Of a stretch of DNA of 64,000 nucleotides, positions 20,053 to 32,402 are shown in pieces. The notes under the pieces were generated by a model, which saw only the letters and a program-made list of their open reading frames with translations, did not search any database and had not been told where the DNA came from. This stretch comes from Sulfurisoma sediminicola. Lineage in GTDB: Bacteria; Pseudomonadota; Gammaproteobacteria; Burkholderiales; Rhodocyclaceae. Within the stretch, counting starts at the first letter, position 1. Every line of letters starts with the position of its first letter. A program made the position numbers and the translations under genes. The stretch spans positions 1 through 64,000 of the forward strand of contig NZ_BHVV01000006.1 of the NCBI RefSeq assembly GCF_003865015.1, written 5' to 3'.

Positions 20053-20285
20053 ATGTAGGCCTGAAAATCCTCGAGAGGTGCGTCGAAGTCGTCCGCGATG
20101 TAGAGGATCTGGCCCTTGCCGCTGCCCGGCTGGCGCTTGCCAGCCGGCGGCGCAACCGGCACGATGCGCACCAAGGGCTTGTTGTCGCGGGCGATCACCA
20201 CTTCCTCGCCCATCAGCGCCTTGCGCACGAGCTCGGAAAAATGGGCCTTGGCATCGGCGATGTTGAACTGGTTCATGTTGGTCAT
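20049..20285 (-). CDS. vapB: Phd/YefM-family antitoxin
   Basis: 78 residues, or 75 if ATG at 20276 is used. The N-terminal Phd fold is FNIADAKAHFSELVRKALMGEEVVIARDNKPLVRIVPV. The C-terminal tail (DDFDAPLEDFQAYM) is the acidic toxin-neutralising segment. Its start codons lie within a perfect inverted repeat, the probable operator. No Shine-Dalgarno precedes either ATG. With the -10 proposed at 20284-20289 the transcript could begin at or just before ATG 20276, i.e. leaderless. Confidence 0.85.
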   Translation of the reverse strand: MTNMNQFNIADAKAHFSELVRKALMGEEVVIARDNKPLVRIVPVAPPAGKRQPGSGKGQILYIADDFDAPLEDFQAYM

Positions 20286-20313
20286 CTTACATGACCAACA
20301 TGGCGGGGGTCAA
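20275..20313 (-). promoter_or_regulatory. vapBC operator palindrome and promoter
   Basis: Arms ATGTTGGTCAT (20275-20285) and ATGACCAACAT (20291-20301) form a perfect 11-bp inverted repeat with a 5-base spacer, covering both candidate start codons of the antitoxin. On the minus strand TTGACC (20308-20313) and TAAGAT (20284-20289) are 18 bases apart, a reasonable promoter with the -10 inside the palindrome. Binding of the Phd-type antitoxin would then block transcription, as known for this class. Confidence 0.7.
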
Positions 20314-20535
20314 GGCGGACTTGCGGCTGAGTGCGGGGCGCGAGGTTGGCTGACTGGAATCCGCACCAGAAAGCAGCGCTTGGACATCAGCGTCTTGGAC
20401 GTTGATGTCGGCAAATGTGAAATTGTCGGCCTGGCTTGGGATCGGCAGGGAAATCATCCGGCCATCTGGCAGGATCGGACTGGCGATACCTCCAGCCGCG
20501 GAGTCAAACCCTTTGCGAGATAGGATCAGCTTCAT
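20287..20535 (-). pseudogene. 5' remnant of an Nmad3-type gene
   Basis: The first about 50 codons from ATG at 20535 encode MKLILSRKGFDSAAGGIASP and then a LPDGRMISLPIPS stretch. This is the N-terminus I recognise for nucleotide modification associated domain 3 proteins, which are normally several times longer and occur in phages and defence-type regions. After about residue 50 (QALL) the sequence becomes unrelated, and the frame stops at 20287, next to the vapBC operator. The rest of the gene is absent, replaced by the toxin-antitoxin pair. Confidence 0.6.
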
Positions 20536-21235
20536 CTGAAGAACGCCCCTTCGTTATTGGATCCACCAACGGTACTCAGAGCCGCAGAGCACCATGAACC
20601 ACACAGATCCGAACGCGCAGGCCATGCGTTAATCGCCCCACCATCCTCTCGCCCTGTTCCTGCCTCATGGCAATGCGCCCGCTATCCCTTGTTTGGAAAC
20701 GGCGTATAGCCCCACTCCACCGGCGGGAAGTCGCCCCGGGCAGCGGGTGCCGGCGCTTTTCTTGTGGGTTCTGTCGAGCATGCCCATTGCACGGTCATAT
20801 TCTCCACGGCATCCCGGTAGCCAATCGAATATCCGGCGGCCAAGCAGAGAAGACCGAAGATGGTTCCATAGAAGATTACTCGCATGGCTCGTCCGTCAGG
20901 TTGGTCAACGTCGAAAACATCGACGCCGCGTGCTCTGAAGTGTCCTGGTCATCGGCACGAATGGCTGCGTCTCAACGCAGCAATGCCAGATCCGAAGTGA
21001 AGGGGGATGACCGGCACGGGAAGCTCCGATTGTCGAAAAATGCAATTGTACGGACAGGACAGGCGCAGGACGTGAGCCCGTCATAGGGACATGTCGGGTA
21101 ATCGCTACGGATTCTCTAGACACTCCAGGCGTCAGCAATGGCCGACAACCGGCCGTCCCAACGAAGCCTCCATCGGCCGATATCTGGATTTTCGGAGGGC
21201 GAACATCGCCGTCACGCCATCGCCGACTTTTCCGC
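20536..21235. other. 700-base region without a confident gene
   Basis: Between the Nmad3 remnant and the mfd stop. It is visibly less GC-rich than the flanking core genes. Apart from one possible short membrane protein (20682-20885) the open frames on both strands lack family character and ribosome sites. Most likely it is debris of the same acquired segment that brought vapBC and Nmad3. Confidence 0.45.
20682..20885 (-). CDS. Possible small membrane protein
   Basis: 67 residues from ATG at 20885. Residues about 3-22 (VIFYGTIFGLLCLAAGYSIG) form a hydrophobic segment, followed by a polar, Pro-rich tail. The Shine-Dalgarno is weak (GGACGAG). I recognise no family. It is kept only because the membrane segment and composition look protein-like. 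Confidence 0.3.
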   Translation of the reverse strand: MRVIFYGTIFGLLCLAAGYSIGYRDAVENMTVQWACSTEPTRKAPAPAARGDFPPVEWGYTPFPNKG

Positions 21236-24200
21236 TCAGGGCTTGAGGCGCTTGAAGAGTTCCTTCACCGCCTGAACCCGTTCCTTCAGCGTGGCGGTCG
21301 GCTTCTGCCACGCCAGCTTGTCCGGCCCGGCGAGCTTGAAGCTGCGGTCGGACTGGATCAGCAGGATGACATCGGCGGGGTCGATGGGCGGGTTGGGTGT
21401 CAACTGGAGTTGAATGGCCTTGTCGCCGGCATCGAGCTTGACCACGCCGAGCGGCTTGCCGGCGAGGCGCAGGCGGTGCGTCTCGACCAGCGCGAGCGCC
21501 TGCTGCGGCAGGTCGCCGAAGCGGTCGATCAGCTCTTCCTGCAGCGCGCGCAGCTCGTCCTCGTCGTCGCAGTTGGCCAGGCGCTTGTAGAGCGTCAGCC
21601 GCTCATGCACGTCGGGGCAGTAGGCGTCGGGCAGCAGGGCGGGGAAATGCAGGTTGATCTCGGAGGTGACGCCGAGCGGCTGGGTGAGGTCGGGGACCTG
21701 CTTGCCCTCCTTGAGCGCCTTGACCGCCGCGTTGAGCATGTTGGTATAGAGGGCGAAGCCGACCTCGTGGATCTCGCCGCTCTGCGATTCGCCGAGCACC
21801 TCGCCGGCGCCGCGGATCTCGAGGTCGTGCATGGCGAGGAAGAAGCCGGAGCCGAGTTCCTCCATCGCCTGGATCGCCTCGAGCCGGCGCTTGGCCTGGG
21901 CGCTGGGCTTGGCATCCTGGTCGGTGAGCAGGTAGGCATAGGCCTGGTGGTGCGAGCGGCCGACGCGGCCGCGCAGCTGGTGCAGCTGAGCCAGGCCGAA
22001 CTTGTCGGCGCGGTTGATGACGATGGTGTTGGCGTGCGGGTTGTCGATGCCGGTCTCGATGATGGTGGAGCACAGCAGTAGGTTGTGCTTCTGCTGGGTG
22101 AATTCGCGCGTCACGCGCTCGAGTTCGCGCTCGGGCAGCTGGCCGTGGCCGATGACGATGCGTGCCTCGGGCAGCAGCTCCTGCAGCTTTTCCTTCATGT
22201 TCTCGATGGTGTCGACCTCGTTGTGCAGGAAATACACCTGGCCGCCGCGCTTGAATTCGCGCAGGCAGGCCTCGCGCACCTGGCCCTTGGACCAGGGCGA
22301 GACGAAGGTCTTGATCGCGAGGCGCCTCGAAGGCGCCGTGGCGATGACCGAGAAGTCGCGCAGTCCCTCCAGGGACAGTCCCAGCGTGCGGGGGATCGGG
22401 GTCGCGGTCAGCGTCAGCACGTCCACCTCGGCGCGCAGCGCCTTGAGCGCTTCCTTCTGGCGCACGCCGAAGCGGTGCTCCTCGTCGATGATGACGAGGC
22501 CGAGACGGGAGAAGGAGACGTCCTTCTGCAGCAGGCGATGGGTGCCGATGAGGATGTCGATCTTGCCCTCGCCGAGCAGCTTGATCGCCTCGGCCTGCTC
22601 CTTGGCGCTGCGGAAACGCGAGAGTTCGGCGACCTTCACGGGCCAGTCGGCGAAACGGTCGGAGAAGTTCTGGTAGTGCTGCTCGGCCAGCAGCGTGGTC
22701 GGGCAGAGCACGGCGACCTGCTTGCCGTCGGCGACCGCGACGAAGGTCGCGCGCATCGCCACTTCCGTCTTGCCGAAGCCGACGTCGCCGCAGACGAGGC
22801 GGTCCATCGGCTTGCCCGAGACCATGTCGGAGATCACCGCGCCGATGGCGGCGAGCTGGTCCGGCGTTTCCTCGAAGCCGAAGCCTTCCGCGAATGCTTC
22901 GAGGTCGTGGGTCTGGAACCGGAACTCGTGGCCCTGGCGTGCGGCGCGTTGTGCATAGAGGTGCAGCAGCTCGGCGGCGGTGTCGCGCACCTGTTCGGCG
23001 GCCTTCCGCTTGGCCTTTTCCCACTGCCCGGAGCCGAGGCGGTGCAGTTCGACGGCCTCGGGATCGACGCCGCTGTAGCGCGAGATCACGTGGAGCTGTG
23101 CCACCGGCACGTAGAGCTTGGCGCCCTCGGCGTATTCGAGGTGGAGGAACTCCTCGGCGCCGCTGCCCATGTCCATGTGCACCAGGCCGTGGTAGCGGCC
23201 GATGCCGTGCGATTCGTGCACCACCGGGTCGCCGATCCTGAGCTCGGAGAGGTCGCGCAGCCAGCCTTCGAGGTTGGTGCGGCGCCCGGCGCTGCGCTTG
23301 CCGCGGGGGCGTGCCGTGGCGGCGTAAAGCTCGTTTTCGGTGAGGACGACGAGGTCGGCGAGGGCGAAGCCGCCGGAGAGCGGCGCGACGCCGAGCGAGA
23401 ACTTGTCAGCCCCGGCGAGGAAGGAAGCGAAGTCGGCGCAGGGGGCGGCCGGCAGGCCGTGCTCGGCGAGGTACTCGGCGATGGTTTCGCGCCGGCCCGG
23501 CGATTCGGCGAGCAGCAGGGTGCGGCCGGGGAAGGTGTCGAGATGCGTGCGCAGTGCGGCGAGCGGGTCGTCGGCACGGCGGTCGACGGCGATGACGGGC
23601 GGGACGCGAGCGCCCGTGGCGCCGTCAGCCGTGTCGCCAGCGCCGACTTTCAGCGCGTACTGCGGGAACTTCTGCGCGGCGACGAAGAACTGCTCGTCGG
23701 AGAGGAACAGCTCGGCCGGCGGCAGCACCGGGTGGGCGAGGTCGCCCTTGAGCATGTTGTGGCGGCTCGTGGTGTCCTTCCAGAATTCGCCGATCGCGGC
23801 CGATACGTCGTGGTGCAGCAGCAGGGTCGTGTCCGCCGGGAGGTAGTCGAACAGCGTGGCGCAACCGGGTGACTCGTCGAAGAACAGCGGCAGGTAGTAC
23901 TCGATGCCGGCCGGCGGCGTGCCCTGCGACACCGACTTGTACAGCGGATTGCGCGAGGCGTCGCCCTCGAAGCGCTCGCGGTAGCGGCGGCGGAAGGTGT
24001 TGCGGCCGGCCTCGTCGAGCGGGAACTCGCGCGCCGGCAGCAGGCGGATTTCCGGCACCGGGTAGAGCGTGCGCTGGGAATCGACGTCGAAGACGCGGAT
24101 GGTCTCGACCTCGTCGTCGAACAGCTCGATGCGGAATGGCAGGGCGGTGCCGGTGGGGAAGAGGTCGATGAGTCCGCCGCGCACGCTGTATTCGCCGGGG

Positions 24201-24688
24201 GCGACGACCTGCGTCACGTGCTGGTAGCCGGCGACGGTCAGTTGTTCCTTCAGCTTGTCGAGCGCCAGGCGGGTGCCGCGCCCGACGAGGAAACTGCGCG
24301 CGGCGAGGTACTCGCGCGGCGGCAGCGGCATCAGCGCGGTGGCGGCGGCGGCGATCAGCAGGTCGCACTCGCCGCGCGTGACCGCATTGAGCGTGGCCAG
24401 GCGCTCGGACACCAGGTCCTGGTGCGGCGAGAAGCTGTCGTAGGGCAGGGTTTCCCAGTCGGGCAGCAGGTGGATGCGCAGCGACGGCGCGAACCAGGCC
24501 GCCTCCTCCTGCAGGCGCTGGGCGTCGAGCGGGCTCGCCGCGACGACGCAGAGCAGCCTGTCCGGTCGCGCCAGTTGTGCAATGGCCAGCGCGTCGGCCG
24601 AGCCGGTCAGCGGCGGGAGGGTCTGGCGTTGCCCGGCCCGGCCGGCGTCGGGCAGGCCCGGCAGCAGCGGGGGAAATTCGGAAGCCAA
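21236..24688 (-). CDS. mfd: Transcription-repair coupling factor Mfd
   Basis: 1150 residues, the normal size. It removes RNA polymerase stalled at DNA damage and recruits UvrA. Order: UvrB-like N-terminal module, RNA-polymerase-interacting domain (about 480-560: GDPVVHESHGIGRYHGL), RecG-like translocase with Walker A CGDVGFGKTEVA (C633-) and DEEHRFGVRQKE, motif VI region QLRGRVGRSHHQAYAYLL, and the C-terminal TRCF domain. It is divergent from the isochorismatase-like gene. Confidence 0.98.
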   Translation of the reverse strand: MASEFPPLLPGLPDAGRAGQRQTLPPLTGSADALAIAQLARPDRLLCVVAASPLDAQRLQEEAAWFAPSLRIHLLPDWETLPYDSFSPHQDLVSERLATLNAVTRGECDLLIAAAATALMPLPPREYLAARSFLVGRGTRLALDKLKEQLTVAGYQHVTQVVAPGEYSVRGGLIDLFPTGTALPFRIELFDDEVETIRVFDVDSQRTLYPVPEIRLLPAREFPLDEAGRNTFRRRYRERFEGDASRNPLYKSVSQGTPPAGIEYYLPLFFDESPGCATLFDYLPADTTLLLHHDVSAAIGEFWKDTTSRHNMLKGDLAHPVLPPAELFLSDEQFFVAAQKFPQYALKVGAGDTADGATGARVPPVIAVDRRADDPLAALRTHLDTFPGRTLLLAESPGRRETIAEYLAEHGLPAAPCADFASFLAGADKFSLGVAPLSGGFALADLVVLTENELYAATARPRGKRSAGRRTNLEGWLRDLSELRIGDPVVHESHGIGRYHGLVHMDMGSGAEEFLHLEYAEGAKLYVPVAQLHVISRYSGVDPEAVELHRLGSGQWEKAKRKAAEQVRDTAAELLHLYAQRAARQGHEFRFQTHDLEAFAEGFGFEETPDQLAAIGAVISDMVSGKPMDRLVCGDVGFGKTEVAMRATFVAVADGKQVAVLCPTTLLAEQHYQNFSDRFADWPVKVAELSRFRSAKEQAEAIKLLGEGKIDILIGTHRLLQKDVSFSRLGLVIIDEEHRFGVRQKEALKALRAEVDVLTLTATPIPRTLGLSLEGLRDFSVIATAPSRRLAIKTFVSPWSKGQVREACLREFKRGGQVYFLHNEVDTIENMKEKLQELLPEARIVIGHGQLPERELERVTREFTQQKHNLLLCSTIIETGIDNPHANTIVINRADKFGLAQLHQLRGRVGRSHHQAYAYLLTDQDAKPSAQAKRRLEAIQAMEELGSGFFLAMHDLEIRGAGEVLGESQSGEIHEVGFALYTNMLNAAVKALKEGKQVPDLTQPLGVTSEINLHFPALLPDAYCPDVHERLTLYKRLANCDDEDELRALQEELIDRFGDLPQQALALVETHRLRLAGKPLGVVKLDAGDKAIQLQLTPNPPIDPADVILLIQSDRSFKLAGPDKLAWQKPTATLKERVQAVKELFKRLKP

Positions 24689-24718
24689 GGGAGCCGTGCG
24701 ATGTGGAGGGGCGCGGCC

Positions 24719-24724
24719 ATTATA
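24719..24724 (-). promoter_or_regulatory. Probable -10 element of mfd
   Basis: Plus-strand ATTATA reads TATAAT on the minus strand, 31 bases before the mfd ATG in the 83-base divergent spacer. No clear -35 was identified. Confidence 0.45.
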
Positions 24725-24771
24725 TCGACTGCGCCGTGGTACCCTGAATCGAGTAATTCGAGGAGCAATCG

Positions 24772-25313
24772 ATGTTGATCAAGGCCGACGAATCCGCGCT
24801 GCTGGTGGTGGATATGCAGGGCAGGCTGCTGACCTTGGTGCAGGACTGGCAGCGCATTCTCGACAACGTGATGTGGCTGACGCGCGTGGCGCGGAAGATC
24901 GGCGTGCCGGTGATGGCGACCGAGCAGTATCCCAAGGGCCTCGGGCGCACCCAGCCCGACCTGGCGGCGCTGATCCCCCCCGCGGCCTCGCCGAAAAGAA
25001 ACACTTCTCCTGCGTCGCGGCCAACTGCCTGCCGGGGCTGCCCGGGGCCGAGCGGCGCCAGGTGGTGGTCTGCGGCATCGAATCCCATGTTTGCGTGATG
25101 CAGACCGCGCTCGACCTGCGCGCCTCGGGCAAGGAGGTGTTCGTCGTGGCCGATGCGGTCTCCTCGCGCAGCCCCGACGACAGGCACTACGCGCTGGAGC
25201 GCATGCGCCACCAGGGCATCGAGATCGTCACGCGCGAGATGGCCGCCTTCGAGTGGCTGCAGGTGGCCGGGACCGACCTGTTCCGCGAGGTCAGCAGGAA
25301 CTTCCTGCGCTGA
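24772..25313 (+). pseudogene. Isochorismatase-family hydrolase, frameshifted in a C7 run
   Basis: Frame 1 (from ATG 24772) encodes the N-terminal half: SALLVVDMQGRLLTLVQDW and the catalytic Asp in LVVDMQ, then ATEQYPKGLG. After CTG ATC CCC CCC (C7, 24975-24981) the family sequence continues in the -1 frame: GLAEKKHFSCVAAN, then VVVCGIESHVCVMQTALDLR with the catalytic Cys, to the stop at 25313. Adding one C restores an intact protein of about 180 residues. The family hydrolyses isochorismate-like vinyl ethers or amides; substrate unknown. Either a real loss or phase-variable tract, or a sequencing error. Confidence 0.8.
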
Positions 25314-25322
25314 GCGTGCCCG

Positions 25323-25730
25323 ATGTCCGAAGACCTGCTGAACGAGGACGAGGTCGAGTTCGTCGCGATCCGGGCGCAGGGCGCCGGCGGCCAGAACGTC
25401 AACAAGGTCTCGAATGCCGTGCATCTGCGCTTCGACATCGGCGCGTCGTCGCTGCCCGAGCCGATCAAGGCGCGGCTGTTGCAGCTGCGCGACCAGCGCA
25501 TCAGTGCCGACGGGGTGGTGGTCATCAAGGCGCAGGCGCACCGCAGCCTTGCGCGAAACCGCTTCGACGCGCTGGCCCGGCTGCGCGAGCTGATCGCGCT
25601 GGCGGCCTTCACGCCGCGGCCGCGGCGGCCGACGAAGCCGACCAAGAGCTCGCAGCGTAAACGCGTCGACACCAAGGTCCAGCGCGGCCAGGTCAAGGCG
25701 CTGCGCGGGCGCGTGGAAAAATCCGAATGA
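25323..25730 (+). CDS. arfB: Alternative ribosome-rescue factor ArfB (YaeJ)
   Basis: 135 residues. It has the RF1/2-like GGQ domain (IRAQGAGGQNVNKVSNAVHL) but no codon-recognition domain, followed by a basic tail (SQRKRVDTKVQRGQVK) that enters the empty mRNA channel. It hydrolyses peptidyl-tRNA on stalled ribosomes. It starts nine bases after the isochorismatase gene and overlaps the next start by four bases, so the three form one unit. Confidence 0.92.
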   Translation: MSEDLLNEDEVEFVAIRAQGAGGQNVNKVSNAVHLRFDIGASSLPEPIKARLLQLRDQRISADGVVVIKAQAHRSLARNRFDALARLRELIALAAFTPRPRRPTKPTKSSQRKRVDTKVQRGQVKALRGRVEKSE

Positions 25731-26428
25731 CGTCTGCCATGAAGCGGGCAGCCGTGGCCGATGCGGCACTGCCGCCTTACCCCGGCATCGCGCTGGCCGA
25801 CATTCTTCTGGTCGATTCTCCAGCCGCGGCGGCGGAGGCGGCTGCAGCGCTGCTGGCCGCGGATGTCGTGGGCTTCGACACCGAATCCAAGCCGACTTTC
25901 GCCAAGGGAGAGGTTTCCACCGGGCCGCATCTGGTGCAGCTGGCCACCGATGCCAGGGCCTTTCTGTTCCCCGTCGAGCGCCTGCCGAGCCTCGATGCGC
26001 TGAAGGCCGTCCTCGAGTCGTCGCGCATACGCAAGGTCGGCTTCGGCCTCGACAGCGACGTCGCGCGGCTGAAAGCCAAGCTGGGCATCGAGACCAGGAA
26101 CGTGCTCGACCTGGCCGTCGCGCTGCGCGGCGCCGGCGAAAGGAACACGGTCGGCGCCAGGGCGGCGGTCGCACGCTATTTCGGCCAGCGGCTGCAGAAG
26201 TCGAAGCGGGCATCCACCTCGAACTGGGCCCAGCCGCGGCTCTCCGAAAGCCAGATGCGCTACGCCGCCGACGATGCCCAGGTCGCCCTGCGAGTGTATC
26301 GGGCGACGCGCCTGCAGACGGCGCCGGAGCACCCGGCGGCGCCCCATCGTCCCGTCCGTTCCCTGGCGGCCATCGTGAAGCACCTCCTGGAAAAATGGCT
26401 CCGCCTGAAGCCGCCGCGGCAGGACTGA
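25727..26428 (+). CDS. DEDD 3'-5' exonuclease, RNase D-like
   Basis: 233 residues. The exonuclease motif I is VVGFDTESKPTF, motif II lies in IRKVGFGLDSDVARLK, and motif III is YAADDAQVALRVY (the DEDDy pattern with Tyr four residues before Asp). There is no HRDC domain, so it is not a full RNase D; similar stand-alone proteins act on RNA or DNA 3' ends. It is coupled to arfB by ATGA. The C-terminus is basic and Pro-rich. Confidence 0.82.
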   Translation: MTSAMKRAAVADAALPPYPGIALADILLVDSPAAAAEAAAALLAADVVGFDTESKPTFAKGEVSTGPHLVQLATDARAFLFPVERLPSLDALKAVLESSRIRKVGFGLDSDVARLKAKLGIETRNVLDLAVALRGAGERNTVGARAAVARYFGQRLQKSKRASTSNWAQPRLSESQMRYAADDAQVALRVYRATRLQTAPEHPAAPHRPVRSLAAIVKHLLEKWLRLKPPRQD

Positions 26429-26494
26429 GGGGACCGAGTCGCTTTTCGTGGCCGAAACGGCAATCGGCTCCCGCGGCCGTCACCGGCTTTTCGC

Positions 26495-28990
<2,496 letters not shown>

Positions 28991-28994
<4 letters not shown>

Positions 28995-29284
28995 TTGCGC
29001 ACCTGGTCCTGTTCAAGCTCAAGCCCGGCGTGGCGCGCGACGATGCGCGCGTCGCGGCGGCCGCGGCGGCGATGAGCGATCTGCCGCGAAAGATTCCTGC
29101 AATCAAGGCGTGGCACCATGGCTTCAACCTGACCGCGGATGAGGCGGCCTGGGACTACGGACTGCATTCGGCCTTCGCCGGCGAGGCCGAACTGCACGGC
29201 TATTTCGAACATCCGGCGCACCTGCCGGTACTGGAGCGGTGGAACGAGATCGCCACGCTCGCCTTTACGGATTTCAAGCTATGA
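28991..29284 (+). CDS. Dabb (stress-responsive A/B barrel) domain protein
   Basis: 97 residues, one ferredoxin-like Dabb domain: [15 protein letters not shown], a KAWHHGFN strand and [18 protein letters not shown]. These small dimeric barrels are of unclear role in bacteria; some are cyclases or stress proteins. The start ATG at 28991 overlaps the kdsA stop, and the stop overlaps the next ATG, so it is translated as part of the pyrG operon. Confidence 0.82.
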
Positions 29285-29574
29285 GCAAGCCTGCCTACCT
29301 CGTCGTGGATGCGCAATCGACCGACCCGGAGCGCATGGTCGAATACCGCCGCCTGTCGACTATCGCCGTGGAGAAATTCGGCGCGCGCTTTCTCGTGCGC
29401 GGCGGTGCCTACGATGTGCTCGAAGGCGAGTGGCGGCCGCAGCGCCTGGTCGTGATCGAGTTTCCGAGCATGGAGAAGGCCAAGGCCTTCTACGATTCAC
29501 CCGAATATCTCCTGGCGCGTTTGGCGCGCGAGGGAGTGTCGTCCTTCGACATGGTGTTGGTCGAGGGCTACTGA
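29281..29574 (+). CDS. DUF1330 family protein
   Basis: 97 residues with the DUF1330 pattern: AYLVVDAQSTDPERM, GGAYDVLEGEWRPQRLVVIE and FPSMEKAKAFYDSPEY. It too is a ferredoxin-like alpha/beta barrel of unknown activity. It is coupled by ATGA to the Dabb gene, giving two small barrel proteins between kdsA and eno. Confidence 0.85.
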   Translation: MSKPAYLVVDAQSTDPERMVEYRRLSTIAVEKFGARFLVRGGAYDVLEGEWRPQRLVVIEFPSMEKAKAFYDSPEYLLARLAREGVSSFDMVLVEGY

Positions 29575-30882
<1,308 letters not shown>

Positions 30883-30893
30883 GCATCTCCAGC

Positions 30894-31172
30894 ATGCGCT
30901 GGCCGACGTGGATACTGCTGGCAATCATCGTATTGCTGCAGTATCCGCTCTGGCTCGGCAAGGGCGGCTGGTTCAAGGCGCGCGAACTGGAGGCTCAGCT
31001 GCAGGTGCAGCGCGAGGCCAACCAGAAGCTGGAAACGCGCAACGCCGCGCTCGACGCCGAGGTGCGCGACCTCAAGACCGGCTACGACGCGATCGAGGAA
31101 CGCGCGCGCTTCGAGCTGGGACTGATCAAGGACGGCGAAGTCTTCGTCCAGGTGCCGCAAAAAAACCCCTGA
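30894..31172 (+). CDS. ftsB: Cell division protein FtsB
   Basis: 92 residues. A short cytoplasmic start, one membrane helix (about 4-19, [16 protein letters not shown]) and a periplasmic coiled coil (about 25-65, [19 protein letters not shown]) are the FtsB plan. FtsB joins FtsL and FtsQ to switch on septal peptidoglycan synthesis. It follows eno by 11 bases, as in many proteobacteria. It converges with the SIMPL gene with only seven bases between stops. Confidence 0.93.
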   Translation: MRWPTWILLAIIVLLQYPLWLGKGGWFKARELEAQLQVQREANQKLETRNAALDAEVRDLKTGYDAIEERARFELGLIKDGEVFVQVPQKNP

Positions 31173-31179
31173 AGCGCCG

Positions 31180-31875
31180 CTAATCGATCAGCTCGATCTG
31201 GCCGTTGAGGTTGACCGTGATGGTCGATTCGCCGGTCTCGGCCGGCAGCGGCGCCGCGTCGGCGGCGGCCATCATCGCGCCGCGGAACAGCGGTTGCGGC
31301 GGGGCGTAGCCGCTGCCGATGTTCATGCTGCGGATCCTGTAGGGCTTCTTCAGCGCCGCGGCATAGCGTGCGGCCTTGGCCTGGAAGGCGGCGATGGCTT
31401 CGAGTGCGGCGTCGTCCTCGGCGGCGCGGCGGGTTTCCGGCGCCGGCGCGAAGCCGACCTGGCTCACCGCGAGCTGCGACGACTGCAGCTTGCCGAGCAG
31501 TGCCGACAGCGCGGCGGCGTCGCGGCTCTCGAGCGCGATCTCCGAGCGCGTGCGCCAGCTTTCGATGGTGCGTCCCCCCTTGCCGTAGACGGGATAGGTG
31601 TGGCTGTTGCCGGTCTTCACCGTCACGCCCGGCTGCGCCTTGGCCGTCGCGAGGCCGCCGGCGATGGCGGCATTGACGCGGTGGGCGACGTCGGCGGCAT
31701 CGGCGCCGGTGAGTTCGACATGGGCGGTGGCGCGACCGAGATCATTGACGACGCTCCTTTGCACGTCGACGCGGAAGTCGATCAGCGTGCCGGCGGGCGT
31801 GGGCGGCGCGGTCTGGGCGGCGGCGGGCAGCGTGGCGAGCAGCGCCGCGGCGGCGATGGCGGATAGCAGCTTCAT
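31180..31875 (-). CDS. Exported SIMPL-domain protein
   Basis: 231 residues. Signal peptide [20 protein letters not shown], then the SIMPL (DUF541) domain: [21 protein letters not shown], a [20 protein letters not shown] strand and the C-terminal [13 protein letters not shown]. Family proteins are periplasmic or outer-membrane-associated and of unknown activity. The start overlaps the gamma-carbonic-anhydrase stop by four bases. Confidence 0.85.
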   Translation of the reverse strand: MKLLSAIAAAALLATLPAAAQTAPPTPAGTLIDFRVDVQRSVVNDLGRATAHVELTGADAADVAHRVNAAIAGGLATAKAQPGVTVKTGNSHTYPVYGKGGRTIESWRTRSEIALESRDAAALSALLGKLQSSQLAVSQVGFAPAPETRRAAEDDAALEAIAAFQAKAARYAAALKKPYRIRSMNIGSGYAPPQPLFRGAMMAAADAAPLPAETGESTITVNLNGQIELID

Positions 31876-32399
31876 GGGGCGATCTCCTCGAGTTCCTTGC
31901 GGTAGCGGCGCGCGTTGTCGACGTAATGGGCGGCGCCGTGGAGCAGGCGCGCGACCTCCTCGTCGGAGAGTTCGCGCACCACCTTGCCCGGCGAGCCCAT
32001 CACCAGCGAGCGCTCGGGGATCACCTTGCCCTCGGGGATGAGGCTGTTGGCGCCGATGAGGCAGTGGCGGCCGATCACCGCACGATTCAGCACGATGGAG
32101 CCGATCCCGATCAGCGAACCGTCGCCCACGGTGCAGCCGTGGAGCATCACCATGTGGCCGACGGTGATGTCGCGGCCGAGCGTCAGCGGCACGCCCTCGT
32201 CGGTGTGCAGCACCGAGCCGTCCTGGATGTTGCTGTTTTCGCCGATGACGATGGGGTCGTTGTCGCCGCGCAGCACGGCGTTCCACCAGATGCTGGCGCC
32301 CGCGGCGAGGCTGACATCGCCGATCACCGTGGCATTCGGGGCGATCCAGGCGCCCGGGTCGATCCGCGGGCTCCTGTCGGCGATGCGGAAGACGCTCAT
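31872..32399 (-). CDS. Gamma-carbonic anhydrase-like protein
   Basis: 175 residues. Left-handed beta-helix of hexapeptide repeats ([40 protein letters not shown]). Metal-site histidines lie in SVLHTDEG and [10 protein letters not shown], the YrdA/PaaY pattern. Such proteins bind zinc or iron; carbonic anhydrase or thioesterase activity has been reported for relatives. It sits between queD and the SIMPL gene on one strand. Confidence 0.88.
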   Translation of the reverse strand: MSVFRIADRSPRIDPGAWIAPNATVIGDVSLAAGASIWWNAVLRGDNDPIVIGENSNIQDGSVLHTDEGVPLTLGRDITVGHMVMLHGCTVGDGSLIGIGSIVLNRAVIGRHCLIGANSLIPEGKVIPERSLVMGSPGKVVRELSDEEVARLLHGAAHYVDNARRYRKELEEIAP

Positions 32400-32402
32400 G
32401 GT

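Noticed and set aside
20667-21086. A 139-codon plus-strand frame in the gap before mfd
   Set aside because: Cys/Arg/Ser-rich random-looking composition and no start signal; overlaps a more protein-like frame on the other strand.
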